The position numbers were made by a program, and so were the translations under genes. A stretch of DNA of 39,859 bases, taken from positions 1 through 39,859 of the forward strand of contig NZ_SCSK01000013.1 of assembly GCF_004297875.1 (NCBI RefSeq). The letters are read 5' to 3'. The DNA is from Pandoraea sp. (GTDB lineage Bacteria; Pseudomonadota; Gammaproteobacteria; Burkholderiales; Burkholderiaceae). The notes beneath the pieces were generated by a model. That model saw nothing but the letters and a program-made list of their open reading frames with translations. It ran no database searches and had not been told where the DNA came from. Below, piece by piece: positions 1-7,736 of the stretch. Position 1 is the stretch's first letter, and each line of letters opens with the position of its first letter.

Positions 1-922
1 CCACAAGGTGTCGATCTTCTACACCGCGCCCACGGCGATCCGCTCGCTGATCAAGGCGGCGGAGTCGGACAAGAGCATCTACCCGACCCAGTACGACCTG
101 TCGTCGCTGCGCATTCTGGGTTCGGTGGGCGAGCCGATCAATCCGGAAGCGTGGATGTGGTACTACAAGAATGTCGGCGGCGAGCGTTGCCCGATCGTCG
201 ATACATGGTGGCAGACGGAGACCGGCGGGCATGTGATCGCGCCGCTGCCGGGGGTCACGCCGCAGGTGCCGGGCTCGTGCACTTTACCGTTGCCCGGGGT
301 GGCCGCGGCGATCGTCGACGAGACGGGGCAGGACGTACCGAACGGGCAGGGCGGCATGCTAGTGATCAAGCGGCCGTGGCCGGGGCTGTTGCGCACCATC
401 TGGGGCGATCCGGAGCGCTTCAAGAACAGCTACTTCCCGGCGGAGCTGGGGGGCAAGATCTATCTGGCCGGCGATGGCGCGATTCGTGATCGCCAGACCG
501 GCTACTTCACCATCATGGGCCGTATCGACGACGTGCTCAATGTCTCGGGGCACCGGCTGGGCACGATGGAGATCGAGTCGGCGCTGGTGGCCAATCCGCT
601 GGTGGCCGAGGCGGCCGTGGTGGGGCGCCCGGACGACACGACGGGCGAGGCGGTGGTCGCGTTCGTGGTGCTCAAGCGCACGCGTCCGACCGGCGAGGAG
701 GCCAGGCAGATCGCCACCGATCTGCGCAACTGGGTGGCCAAGGAGATCGGGCCGATCGCCAAGCCGCGCGACATCCGTTTTGGCGAGAACTTGCCGAAGA
801 CCCGCTCGGGCAAGATCATGCGGCGCCTGCTGCGCGTGATCGCCAAGGGCGAGGAGATCACCCAGGACACTTCCACCCTGGAAAATCCGGCCATCCTCGA
901 GCAACTCAAGCAGTCGCAATGA
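1..922 (+). CDS. acs: Acetyl-CoA synthetase, C-terminal part (5' truncated by window edge)
   Basis: Cytoplasmic AMP-forming ligase that converts acetate, ATP and CoA to acetyl-CoA through an acetyl-adenylate. The reading frame is already open at base 2 and gives about 307 residues, roughly the last half of a protein usually near 650-660 residues. Visible motifs are the adenylation core [11 protein letters not shown], the hinge-region segment [20 protein letters not shown] followed by [20 protein letters not shown], and the C-terminal [14 protein letters not shown], whose SGK lysine is the catalytic residue controlled by acetylation in known Acs enzymes. A GC-rich hairpin with a T-rich tail follows the stop, so the symporter genes downstream may be a separate unit, although an acs-symporter neighbourhood for acetate uptake and activation is common. 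Identity is very likely; the true start lies outside the window. Confidence 0.97.
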   Translation, partial: HKVSIFYTAPTAIRSLIKAAESDKSIYPTQYDLSSLRILGSVGEPINPEAWMWYYKNVGGERCPIVDTWWQTETGGHVIAPLPGVTPQVPGSCTLPLPGVAAAIVDETGQDVPNGQGGMLVIKRPWPGLLRTIWGDPERFKNSYFPAELGGKIYLAGDGAIRDRQTGYFTIMGRIDDVLNVSGHRLGTMEIESALVANPLVAEAAVVGRPDDTTGEAVVAFVVLKRTRPTGEEARQIATDLRNWVAKEIGPIAKPRDIRFGENLPKTRSGKIMRRLLRVIAKGEEITQDTSTLENPAILEQLKQSQ

Positions 923-953
923 GTTGGCGCGGCGTTTGAGCATTCTCACGTCA

Positions 954-985
954 CGGCCCCGCTTGCGGGGCCGATTTCCTTGTCT
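954..985 (+). terminator. Rho-independent terminator after acs
   Basis: Seven-base arms CGGCCCC (954-960) and GGGGCCG (967-973) enclose the loop GCTTGC, and the stem is followed by ATTTCCTTGTCTT. The tail is T-rich but interrupted, so termination may be partial, with some read-through into the symporter genes. Confidence 0.65.
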
Positions 986-991
986 TGATGC

Positions 992-1348
992 ATGAATCCG
1001 ACCGCCATGCCCGCTGATCTGGCTGCTGTGGCCGAGCGCCGGGCACGGCTGGCGGCGGCCTATTGGCGGCGCAATCTCGCGCTGATCGCGGTGCTGATGC
1101 TGGTCGGATTCGCGGCGACCTTCGTGCCGGTGTACTGGGCGCCCGAATTGTCCAGCCTGCGTTGCTTCGGCTGGCCGCTACCGTTTTACATGGGTGCGCA
1201 GGGCGCGATGCTGGTCTATCTGCTGCTGATCGTCTGTTATGCGATTGGCCAGCGCCACAACGATGCGCACTTCAAGCGTGCCTTGGCTGCGCTGGAGGCG
1301 TGCGCGCGCAACGGCGCGGCAATCACCGACGGGCGTGAGGCGCGATGA
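992..1348 (+). CDS. DUF4212 sodium:solute symporter small subunit
   Basis: Small 118-residue membrane protein of the DUF4212 family, the conserved partner encoded just before VC_2705-type SLC5 symporters. Two hydrophobic spans are visible: about residues 29-45 (LALIAVLMLVGFAATFVP) and about 65-85 (FYMGAQGAMLVYLLLIVCY), after a charged N-terminus containing RRARLAAAYWRRN. Its stop overlaps the start of the next gene by four bases (ATGA at 1345-1348), which indicates translational coupling. Family knowledge supports a two-component Na+-dependent carboxylate transporter; the substrate is inferred to be acetate or a related short acid because acs lies immediately upstream. The ribosome binding site is weak. 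An ATG eight codons... further in (Met6) is a possible alternative start. Confidence 0.9.
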   Translation: MNPTAMPADLAAVAERRARLAAAYWRRNLALIAVLMLVGFAATFVPVYWAPELSSLRCFGWPLPFYMGAQGAMLVYLLLIVCYAIGQRHNDAHFKRALAALEACARNGAAITDGREAR

Positions 1349-3363
1349 GCCTGACGCGCCGCCTGACACGCTATTACCTCTATTACACGGCGGGCTTCGT
1401 TGCCTTTGTCGTCATGGTGGGGCTGCTCGAGCAGACCTACGGGGCGGGCGTGTGGGTCGGCTATGTGTTCCTGTTCGTCACCATCGCCATTTACGCGATC
1501 ATCGGGCTGGTGGCCCGCACCTCCGATCCGGTCGAGTACTACGTCGCGGGCCGGCGCGTGCCACCGGTGTTCAACGGCATGGCGTGTGCCGCGGACTGGA
1601 TGAGCGCGGCATCCTTCATGGGGCTGGCCGGCTCGCTCTATGTCTCGGGTTTCGATGGGCTGGCCTACGTGATGGGGTGGACCGGCGGCTACTGCCTGGT
1701 CGCGTTTCTGCTGGCGCCCTATCTGCGCAAGCTCGGCCGCTACACGCTGCCGGACTTTCTCGGCACGCGCTATGACAGCAACGTCGTGCGCGGCCTCGGC
1801 GTTTTCTCCACCATCCTGTGCTCGTTCGTCTACCTGGTGGCACAGATCCAGGGCGTCGGACTGATTGCCGCCCGCTTTATCGGCGTCGATTTCTCGATCG
1901 GCATCTTCTTCGGGCTGGCGGGCATCCTGGTGTGTTCCTTTCTCGGCGGCATGCGAGCGGTGACGTGGACGCAGGTGGCGCAATACATCATCATGATCGT
2001 TGCCTTTCTGGTGACCACCGCGCTGGTTGGCCACCAGACCGGCACCGGCTGGCTGCCGCAACTGAGCTACGGCAAAGTGCTCGCGCGCGTCGAGCAAATC
2101 GAGCACACGCTCGACGCGCAGGCGCCGGAGCAGGCCGTGCGCGATCACTACCGGCAATTGGCCATTCAAATGCAGCGGCAACTCGATGGCCTGCCGGACA
2201 GCTACACGCAAGGCAAGACCGCACTGCGCCAGCAGTTGCGCGCATTGCGGCAACGCAACGCCGCGCTGCGCGAGGTCAAGGCGGTCGAGGACAAGCTGCA
2301 GACCTATCCGCGCAACGTGCATGAGGCACGCGACCTGTGGACGGCCAGGCGCAACGACTATCAGGCCCGCTCCCAGGTGCCGCAATCGATGACCGTGCCA
2401 TTCGCCGCGACGGAGGCGGCCGCGCGAGAGGCCAAGCGCTTGAACTTCCTGCTGTTGATGCTGTGCCTGATGGTCGGCACGGCCAGCCTGCCGCATATCC
2501 TCACGCGCTACAACACCACCACCGGCGTCGCGGCGGCACGCAGCTCGGTCGGCTGGACGCTGTTCTTCGTCGTCCTGCTCTATATCAGCGCTCCGGTCCT
2601 GGCCGTCCTGCTCAAGTACGACGTGCTCACGCACCTCGTCGGGCAGCGCTACGACAACCTCCCGGCATGGGTGTCGCAATGGCAAAAAGTCGTGCCGGCG
2701 CAACTCGAAATCAGCGATGTCTATCGCGACGGTGTAGTCCAATGGGGCGAGATCTGGATGCATCCCGACATGCTCGTGCTGGCCGCGCCCGAGATCGCCG
2801 GCTTGCCGTATGTGATCTCCGGCCTGATTGCCGCCGGCGCGCTGGCAGCCGTGCTCTCGACCGCCGATGGTCTGCTGCTGACCATCGCCAACGCGCTCTC
2901 GCACGACGTCTACTTCCATATGCTCGATCGTCATGCGAGCGCGCAAAAGCGCGTTACCGCCTCAAAGCTGCTCGTGCTGTGCGTGGCCCTGTTCGCCGCG
3001 TATGTGACTTCGCTCCAACTCGGCAATATCCTGTTTCTCGTCGGCGCAGCGTTCTCGCTGGCCGCCTCCAGCCTCTTTCCGGTGCTGGTGCTCGGTGTCT
3101 TCTGGCGCCGCGTCACGCGCGCCGGCGCCATCGCCGGCATGCTCGCCGGGCTCGGCGTTTGCGTGTATTACATCGTTGCCACCTATCCGTTCTTTACCCG
3201 CTTGACGGGGTTCACCGGCGCCCGCTGGTTCGGCGTCGACCCGATCAGCGCGGGCACCTTCGGCATACCGGCAGGCTTTGCCGCGGCGATTCTGGTGAGC
3301 CTGCTGAGCCCGCGTCCCGACCAACGCACCCGCCAACTCGTGAACTATTTGCGCGAGCCATGA
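1345..3363 (+). CDS. SLC5-family sodium:solute symporter (VC_2705 type), large subunit
   Basis: A 672-residue inner-membrane sodium/solute symporter, related to the acetate permease ActP. The SSF core is clear: FYxGR-like DPVEYYVAGRRVPPVFNGMA at about 61-80, CAADWMSAASFMGLAGSLYV at 81-100, and a dozen or more hydrophobic spans, with LPHILTRYNTTTGVAAAR-type sequence after the insert and STADGLLLTIANALSHDVY towards the C-terminal half. It is longer than a plain SSF symporter because about 120 hydrophilic, charged residues (about 241-365, rich in Arg, Gln and Glu) interrupt the membrane core; this segment looks helical or coiled coil. It is coupled to the DUF4212 subunit by an ATGA overlap. Substrate is inferred (acetate or another short carboxylate) from the acs neighbour, not shown by the sequence. 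Confidence 0.92.
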   Translation: MSLTRRLTRYYLYYTAGFVAFVVMVGLLEQTYGAGVWVGYVFLFVTIAIYAIIGLVARTSDPVEYYVAGRRVPPVFNGMACAADWMSAASFMGLAGSLYVSGFDGLAYVMGWTGGYCLVAFLLAPYLRKLGRYTLPDFLGTRYDSNVVRGLGVFSTILCSFVYLVAQIQGVGLIAARFIGVDFSIGIFFGLAGILVCSFLGGMRAVTWTQVAQYIIMIVAFLVTTALVGHQTGTGWLPQLSYGKVLARVEQIEHTLDAQAPEQAVRDHYRQLAIQMQRQLDGLPDSYTQGKTALRQQLRALRQRNAALREVKAVEDKLQTYPRNVHEARDLWTARRNDYQARSQVPQSMTVPFAATEAAAREAKRLNFLLLMLCLMVGTASLPHILTRYNTTTGVAAARSSVGWTLFFVVLLYISAPVLAVLLKYDVLTHLVGQRYDNLPAWVSQWQKVVPAQLEISDVYRDGVVQWGEIWMHPDMLVLAAPEIAGLPYVISGLIAAGALAAVLSTADGLLLTIANALSHDVYFHMLDRHASAQKRVTASKLLVLCVALFAAYVTSLQLGNILFLVGAAFSLAASSLFPVLVLGVFWRRVTRAGAIAGMLAGLGVCVYYIVATYPFFTRLTGFTGARWFGVDPISAGTFGIPAGFAAAILVSLLSPRPDQRTRQLVNYLREP

Positions 3364-3401
3364 ATATGGCCGCATAAAATCCGCCGACGGCTAATGAGTT
3401 T

Positions 3402-3409
3402 GGTATAAT
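3402..3409 (+). promoter_or_regulatory. Extended -10 promoter of tRNA-Ser
   Basis: The sequence TGGTATAAT (3401-3409) is a perfect TATAAT preceded by the extended -10 TGn element, with no good -35 seventeen bases upstream. A GC-rich discriminator (GCGCTCCC) follows, as expected for a stable-RNA promoter under stringent control. The tRNA starts thirteen bases after the -10. Confidence 0.75.
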
Positions 3410-3421
3410 GCGCTCCCTTCA

Positions 3422-3512
3422 GGAGAGATGGATGAGCGGTTTAAGTCGCACGCCTGGAAAGCGTGTATAGGTTAATAGCCTATCGGGGGTTCGAATCCCC
3501 CTCTCTCCGCCA
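3422..3512 (+). tRNA. tRNA-Ser (anticodon GGA)
   Basis: Class II tRNA of 91 bases including an encoded CCA. The acceptor arms GGAGAGA (3422-3428) and TCTCTCC (3502-3508) pair perfectly, followed by discriminator G and CCA. The anticodon stem CACGC/GCGTG encloses the loop CTGGAAA, giving anticodon GGA, which reads UCC and UCU. A long variable arm (TATAGGTTAATAGCCTAT, an inverted repeat) is diagnostic for tRNA-Ser, and the T arm GGGGGTTCGAATCCCCC is canonical. It lies between the symporter and the convergent lutABC operon. No clear terminator follows. Confidence 0.98.
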
Positions 3513-3728
3513 AGTAAATTTCTCAAGCGTTCTCGCCGCTTTCCGTCCAGACTCGCCGGGTCGTGTTCGACGGACATCCTGCTGGTTTGACTTCTTGCTG
3601 CATCAAAGGGCCACGGCTTGGCGCTTCGGGCCCGCTTAGGCAGCGGGCCGGCGCGAGGATGAACACGTACCGGCGTCACCGGCCCCGTCTCAGCACGCCT
3701 TTTTCCGGCACTACCCACCAGGCACAAC

Positions 3729-5174
3729 CTATTGCGGCTGCCCTCGCTCGCGCAACAGATCCGCCAGGCTTCGCTCGGCCGGCTTGAGCGGTGTGCGATT
3801 GGCGGTCCAACCCATTTGCCGGGCGGGTGTGAGCGCGCGCATGCGCGTGGCCAGCCAGCGGAATGCGCGGTAGGCGCGCGGATGCGCGAACGCGCCGCTC
3901 CAGAAGCGCCACACGAGATCTTCCGTGACCCGGTAATTCGCACCCTGGCCGCGCAGCGGGTGCGCGACGTGTTCGTCGGGGTTGCGGTTGGCTTCGGTGC
4001 GCAGTCGGATCAGCAATTGCGGTATTGGAATTCGCACCGGACAGACTTCGCCGCAGGCACCGCACAGCGTGGAGGCAGTTGGCAGGTCGGCGGTCGCTTC
4101 GAGTCCGAGCAGGTGCGGCGAGATGATCTTGCCGATCGGCCCCGGATAGGTCGTGCCATACGCGTGGCCGCCGATGCGCGTGTAGACCGGGCAGTGGTTC
4201 ATGCACGCGCCGCAGCGAATGCACTGCAGGGTCGCGCGCAACTGTTCGTCGGCGTAGGCCTGCGTGCGGCCGTTATCGAGCAGCACGAGGTGCACGTTGC
4301 GTGGGCCATCGCGCTCCCCGGCGCGCCGCGGGCCGCTGATCAGGTTGAAGTAAGTGGTGATGGCCTGTCCGGTGGCCGAGCGCGTCAACAGGCTCGACAG
4401 CGGCACGATATGCTCGAGCTTCGCGACGACCTTCTCGATGCCCATGATGGCGATATGAGTGTCGGGCACCGTGGTCGAAAGGCGTCCGTTGCCTTCGTTC
4501 TCGACCAGCCACAGCGTGCCGGTATCGGCCGCCGCGAAGTTCACGCCCGATAGGCCGATATCGGCCTCGATAAACGCGTTGCGCAGCGCGCGCCGGCCGG
4601 TCTGGATCAGTTCATCGACGTCTTCCGTGTAGCGCGTCTCGGGAATGCGCTGCTCGAACAGCGCGGCGATGTCGCTGCGTGTCTTGTGGATCGCGGGCAT
4701 CACGATATGCGAGGGCTTCTCGCCGGCCAACTGGACGATGTATTCGCCCATGTCGGACTCGACGCAATCGATGCCGCGTTCGGCGAGGTAATGATTGAGT
4801 TCGATTTCCTCGCTGGCCATCGACTTGCCTTTGATCACGCGCCGCGCGCCGGCCGCCTGCGCGATACCCAGCACGATCTCGTTGGCTTCGGCGGCCGTGG
4901 CGGCCCAGTGCACGTGCACGCCAGCGGCGCTGAGATTTGCCTCGAGCTGCTCGAGCAGCTCGGGCAGTCGCGCCAGCGCGTGCTGGCGAACCGCCTCGCC
5001 GAGATCGCGCAGTCGCTCCAGCTCTTCGCTGTCGGGAAATTGGCTGGCTCGCTTGCCTTGCAGGAAATCCATGGCGCCGCGAAAGCTCGCGCGCAGCTTC
5101 GGGTCATTGAGCGCGGCGCGCGCGCGTTGTTTGAAGTCGCCTGGCGCGACGAAATGCATCGGCTGTGCGCTCAT
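3729..5174 (-). CDS. lutB: LutB: iron-sulfur lactate oxidation subunit
   Basis: Cytoplasmic iron-sulfur subunit (481 residues; E. coli YkgF is of similar size) of the LutABC complex that oxidises L-lactate to pyruvate. The N-terminal two-thirds is the LutB/LUD domain. Two ferredoxin-type 4Fe-4S motifs follow: CIRCGACMNHCP at about residues 310-321 and CGACGEVCPV at about 367-378. The start chosen is the ATG that overlaps the lutC stop (ATGA, 5171-5174), beginning MSAQPMHFV; the frame stays open upstream but that extension is antisense-like filler inside lutC. It is the last gene of the lutA-lutC-lutB unit. The C-terminus (about 60 residues after the second cluster motif) is the DUF3390 tail seen in this family. 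Confidence 0.96.
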   Translation of the reverse strand: MSAQPMHFVAPGDFKQRARAALNDPKLRASFRGAMDFLQGKRASQFPDSEELERLRDLGEAVRQHALARLPELLEQLEANLSAAGVHVHWAATAAEANEIVLGIAQAAGARRVIKGKSMASEEIELNHYLAERGIDCVESDMGEYIVQLAGEKPSHIVMPAIHKTRSDIAALFEQRIPETRYTEDVDELIQTGRRALRNAFIEADIGLSGVNFAAADTGTLWLVENEGNGRLSTTVPDTHIAIMGIEKVVAKLEHIVPLSSLLTRSATGQAITTYFNLISGPRRAGERDGPRNVHLVLLDNGRTQAYADEQLRATLQCIRCGACMNHCPVYTRIGGHAYGTTYPGPIGKIISPHLLGLEATADLPTASTLCGACGEVCPVRIPIPQLLIRLRTEANRNPDEHVAHPLRGQGANYRVTEDLVWRFWSGAFAHPRAYRAFRWLATRMRALTPARQMGWTANRTPLKPAERSLADLLRERGQPQ

Positions 5175-5869
5175 GACGTCGTTCCTTGCGTGTCGGTGAT
5201 GATGACGACCCACAGGCGGCGCGGTCCGTGCGCGCCATAGGCGGTCGTTTGCTGGATGTCGGATGTCTTCGAGGGGCCGGAGACCAGCGCGAGATTGCTC
5301 GGCATGCCGGTCTGCCATTGTTCGGCGCGCACAAGCTCGTGCAGGTCGGCGTGCAGCGTATGCGCATGCACGACGGCAACGTGCAGCGGCGGCACCAGCG
5401 ATACGGTGCGCGGCGTGCCGCCGTCGGGCGCGATGACGAGCGTGCCGGTTGCCGCGATGCCGGCGCGGGCGACCGTGAACCCGGCGTCGAAAGTGTCGAA
5501 TAGATCGCGCTTCCATGCTTCGATTGGCTGAGCGAAATCGACTGCCTCGATGGCAGGCGGCAGGGCGCCGATCAGCGCCGCTGCCTCCGGGCGGGCCGGG
5601 TCGAGCAGCAAACGGCGCACGCCGGCTGCGGCCAGGCGCTGCGCCAATTGCGCGGGCCATGTCGCGGCATCGGCGCACCATGCGTCGGCGTGCAATGCGG
5701 TCAGCGCGCCCAGCATGGTCTGTGCGGCGGTGAGCGAGTCGGCGGCCGGCGCCGCGCGTCGGGCGTCGTAATGCCGGTCGATCGCCTCGTCCAGCGCTCG
5801 GGCGTCGGTCGCAACAGCGCGCGGCGCAGCGGCGCGCAGCCGCGCCAGGATGGCGTCGCGCGCGCTCAT
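5171..5869 (-). CDS. lutC: LutC: LUD-domain lactate utilisation protein
   Basis: A 232-residue LUD-domain protein (E. coli YkgG type), third component of the lactate oxidation complex. The LUD fold is recognised by the segment containing GTLVIAPDGGTPRTVSLVPP and by LVSGPSKTSDIQ near residues 190-205, the family's best conserved motif. It overlaps lutA upstream by four bases and lutB downstream by four bases, so all three are translationally coupled. No iron-sulfur cysteines are present, as expected for LutC. The exact biochemical role of LutC inside the complex is not settled in the literature as I know it; the operon context makes the assignment secure. Confidence 0.94.
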   Translation of the reverse strand: MSARDAILARLRAAAPRAVATDARALDEAIDRHYDARRAAPAADSLTAAQTMLGALTALHADAWCADAATWPAQLAQRLAAAGVRRLLLDPARPEAAALIGALPPAIEAVDFAQPIEAWKRDLFDTFDAGFTVARAGIAATGTLVIAPDGGTPRTVSLVPPLHVAVVHAHTLHADLHELVRAEQWQTGMPSNLALVSGPSKTSDIQQTTAYGAHGPRRLWVVIITDTQGTTS

Positions 5870-6669
5870 TGCGGCGTCCCCAGCGGCGCGGTCGCATCAG
5901 CCGTGCGGCGCCAGAGGAATGTCGCGAGATGCTCGACGTGCAGCGGCGCGCCCTGTTTGGCCGCCGCATGCCCGATGTTCAGCAGGCAACCGCAATCGGC
6001 CGACACGAGCCGGTCGCAGCCCGTGGCGCAAGCCGACGCGACCTTGTCGCGCACCATCGCGCCCGAAATATCGGGATGCTTCAATGAGAACGTGCCGCCG
6101 AAACCGCAGCATTCCGATTCGCGCTCGTGTTCGATACGAGTCACGCCGGGCAGCGCATCGACCAGCGCCACGCCATGTCCGCGCGTGCCCATTTCGCGGC
6201 GCGCCGCGCACGAGGTGTGCAGCACCACGCGCTCGTCCGGCGAGGCGGCATCGTGCGGCAGGGTATCGAACCGAATGTGCAGGATGTTGACGAGAAACTC
6301 GGCGAGTTCATACACGCGTGATGCGATTTCGCGCGCCTTTGGACCATTGACTGGATCATCGGCGAACAAGGCCGGCCAGTGGTGGCGCATCATGCCGGCG
6401 CAGGAGCCCGACGGCACGATCACCGGCCAGGATTCGGCAAACAGGTCGAGCTGGGCGGCGGCCACGCGCCGCGCCTCGTCCGGATTGCCGCTGCTGTACG
6501 CGGGCTGCCCGCAGCAGCTTTGGCCGCGCGGGTAGTGCACCGTCAAATGCTCGCGCTCCAGCAACCGCACAGCGTCCATGCCTGCCGCGGGGACAAACAG
6601 GTCGACCAGGCAAGTCGCGAACAAGTAGACGTGTGATGGCGCGGCCTTCGGGTAGGTTCTTTCCGGCAT
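5866..6669 (-). CDS. lutA: LutA: CCG-domain lactate oxidation subunit
   Basis: A 267-residue protein with two cysteine-rich CCG domains (DUF224), the LutA/YkgE subunit of the L-lactate oxidation complex, related to heterodisulfide reductase and glycolate oxidase GlcF subunits. The domain signatures are SCCGQPAYSSG near residue 50 and ECCGFGGTFSLK near residue 180, with further conserved cysteines in SGSCAGMM, HTSCAARRE and SADCGCLLN. The start at 6669 is chosen because GGAGGAG lies eight bases upstream; a longer in-frame start at 6717 lacks this. It is the first gene of lutACB, transcribed away from the FadR-type regulator, with an operator and candidate promoter in the 281-base gap. Confidence 0.95.
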   Translation of the reverse strand: MPERTYPKAAPSHVYLFATCLVDLFVPAAGMDAVRLLEREHLTVHYPRGQSCCGQPAYSSGNPDEARRVAAAQLDLFAESWPVIVPSGSCAGMMRHHWPALFADDPVNGPKAREIASRVYELAEFLVNILHIRFDTLPHDAASPDERVVLHTSCAARREMGTRGHGVALVDALPGVTRIEHERESECCGFGGTFSLKHPDISGAMVRDKVASACATGCDRLVSADCGCLLNIGHAAAKQGAPLHVEHLATFLWRRTADATAPLGTPQ

Positions 6670-6725
6670 GTCTGGCTCCTCCATGAACTGACGCACGCCT
6701 GGCGTGCGAGCCGGCATGTCGACCT

Positions 6726-6754
6726 ATGATTGTCGCGTTGGTTAGCGATTTCAA
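6726..6754 (-). promoter_or_regulatory. Candidate lutA promoter
   Basis: On the minus strand TTGAAA (6754-6749) and AATCAT (6731-6726) are separated by 17 bases, giving a predicted start about 50 bases before lutA. The -10 is only a 4/6 match. The first operator (6756-6768) lies directly upstream of this -35, so a bound repressor could block polymerase. An isolated perfect TTGACA (6803-6798, minus) has no suitable -10. Confidence 0.4.
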
Positions 6755-6755
6755 T

Positions 6756-6768
6756 TTGGTTGGACCAA
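6756..6768. promoter_or_regulatory. FadR/LldR-type operator 1
   Basis: TTGGTTGGACCAA is an inverted repeat TTGGT-N3-ACCAA that fits the TNGTNNNACNA pattern known for FadR-subfamily GntR repressors such as LldR. It lies at the predicted lutA promoter. The same core recurs at 6903-6919. Confidence 0.75.
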
Positions 6769-6873
6769 CGTCGAACGGACTTGTATTTCGCTCAGGCTGT
6801 CAATGCCGGCTACTGCGCGATACGCTGATTGCAATGGAAAATATGAGGCACACCCACGACTTGCGGTGAGCGA

Positions 6874-6879
6874 TATACT
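6874..6879 (+). promoter_or_regulatory. -10 element of the FadR-type regulator gene
   Basis: TATACT at 6874-6879 is a good -10, with no convincing -35. Transcription would start near 6886, placing operator 2 (6903-6919) just downstream of the start, consistent with autorepression. Confidence 0.4.
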
Positions 6880-6902
6880 GCGAAATATCACTGGGTAAGG
6901 GA

Positions 6903-6919
6903 AATTGGTTGGACCAATT
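6903..6919. promoter_or_regulatory. FadR/LldR-type operator 2
   Basis: AATTGGTTGGACCAATT is a perfect inverted repeat (AATTGGT-N3-ACCAATT). Its core is identical to operator 1, 147 bases away, about 14 helical turns, so looping between the two sites as in E. coli LldR control is possible. It sits in the leader of the regulator gene. Confidence 0.8.
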
Positions 6920-6950
6920 GACTCAAGGTGCATTAGGGGAGGCAGTGGCG

Positions 6951-7667
6951 ATGGCTATCACGAGACACGTCAACCGGACCGAGTCCGTGATGCGCCAGAT
7001 CGAGACGGCGCTGCTCGACGGATCATGGCCGGCCGGCGCGCGCTTGCCGGCCGAGCGCGAACTGGCGCAGCAATACGGGGTCGCGCGCAACACGATTCGC
7101 GAGGCGATCCAGCGGCTCGCCGCCCGCGGCCTGCTGCACAGCCGGCGGGGCGCGGGGGTGTTCGTATCGGATCGCTTGCGCACCGGCATTGCGTCGCCGT
7201 GGGGGCAACTGGTCGCCGATCATCCCGTGCTATGCGGCGACATTCTCGAGTTCCGCCGCGTGCTCGAGGGGGCGACCGCTTATTTCGCGGCGTTGCGGGC
7301 CGATGCCGATGATCGCGAGCGAATTCTGAAGCAAATGCGCGTGCTCGAGTCGGCGCGCGCCTTGGGCGACATGACGGCGGAAGCGAAGGCGGACGCCAGA
7401 TTTCACGACGCGATCGCGCTTGCGTCCCACAATGCGATGTTCCTGCATCTGCACACCAGCGTCATTGGCCTGTTGCGCGAGCACATCACGACCAACGGCA
7501 TGGGCGTGCGAGAGGAAGACGTGGGCGCGTCGGATCTCCTGCTGCAACAGCATCGCACCATTTGCGAGGAGATCTGCGAGCGGCGTCCGGAAGAGGCCAG
7601 AACGGCGATGCAGGCGCATATCGACTTCGTGCGCGGGCATGTCCGGCAGCAGGGCGACGAGGACTGA
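6951..7667 (+). CDS. lldR: FadR-subfamily GntR regulator of lactate utilisation (LldR-like)
   Basis: A 238-residue transcription factor with an N-terminal GntR winged helix (RLPAERELAQQYGVARNTIR followed by EAIQRLAARGLLHSRRGAGVF, residues about 25-70) and a C-terminal all-helical FCD ligand domain (DARFHDAIALASHN and QQHRTICEEICERRPEEA carry the usual metal-ligand Asp/His positions). ATG 6951 is chosen because AGGGGAGG ends eight bases before it; the frame extends upstream to a TTG that lies inside operator 2 and is unlikely to be used. Divergence from lutACB and the two TTGGT-N3-ACCAA operators make it the probable lactate-responsive repressor of that operon and of itself. The ligand is inferred from context. 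Confidence 0.88.
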   Translation: MAITRHVNRTESVMRQIETALLDGSWPAGARLPAERELAQQYGVARNTIREAIQRLAARGLLHSRRGAGVFVSDRLRTGIASPWGQLVADHPVLCGDILEFRRVLEGATAYFAALRADADDRERILKQMRVLESARALGDMTAEAKADARFHDAIALASHNAMFLHLHTSVIGLLREHITTNGMGVREEDVGASDLLLQQHRTICEEICERRPEEARTAMQAHIDFVRGHVRQQGDED

Positions 7668-7736
7668 ACCGGGCCGCCTGGGGGGGGCAGCCTGGTTCCC
7701 AAGCCGACCTGCTCTTTCGGTGTGGCCAAGCCCGGC

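Noticed and set aside
1237..2946. Long minus-strand open frame opposite the symporter
   Set aside because: Antisense frame in GC-rich DNA, rich in Arg, His and Gln with no family-like motif; the plus-strand SLC5 protein is unmistakable.
3419..3943. Open frame of 174 codons on the minus strand across the tRNA
   Set aside because: Its C-terminal part (GGERGIRTPDRLLTYTRFPG) is the well-known false translation of a tRNA-Ser gene, and the rest is antisense to lutB.
5175..5969. N-terminal extension of LutB to 746 residues
   Set aside because: The extra part is out-of-frame lutC/lutA sequence; the ATG overlapping the lutC stop gives the normal LutB length.
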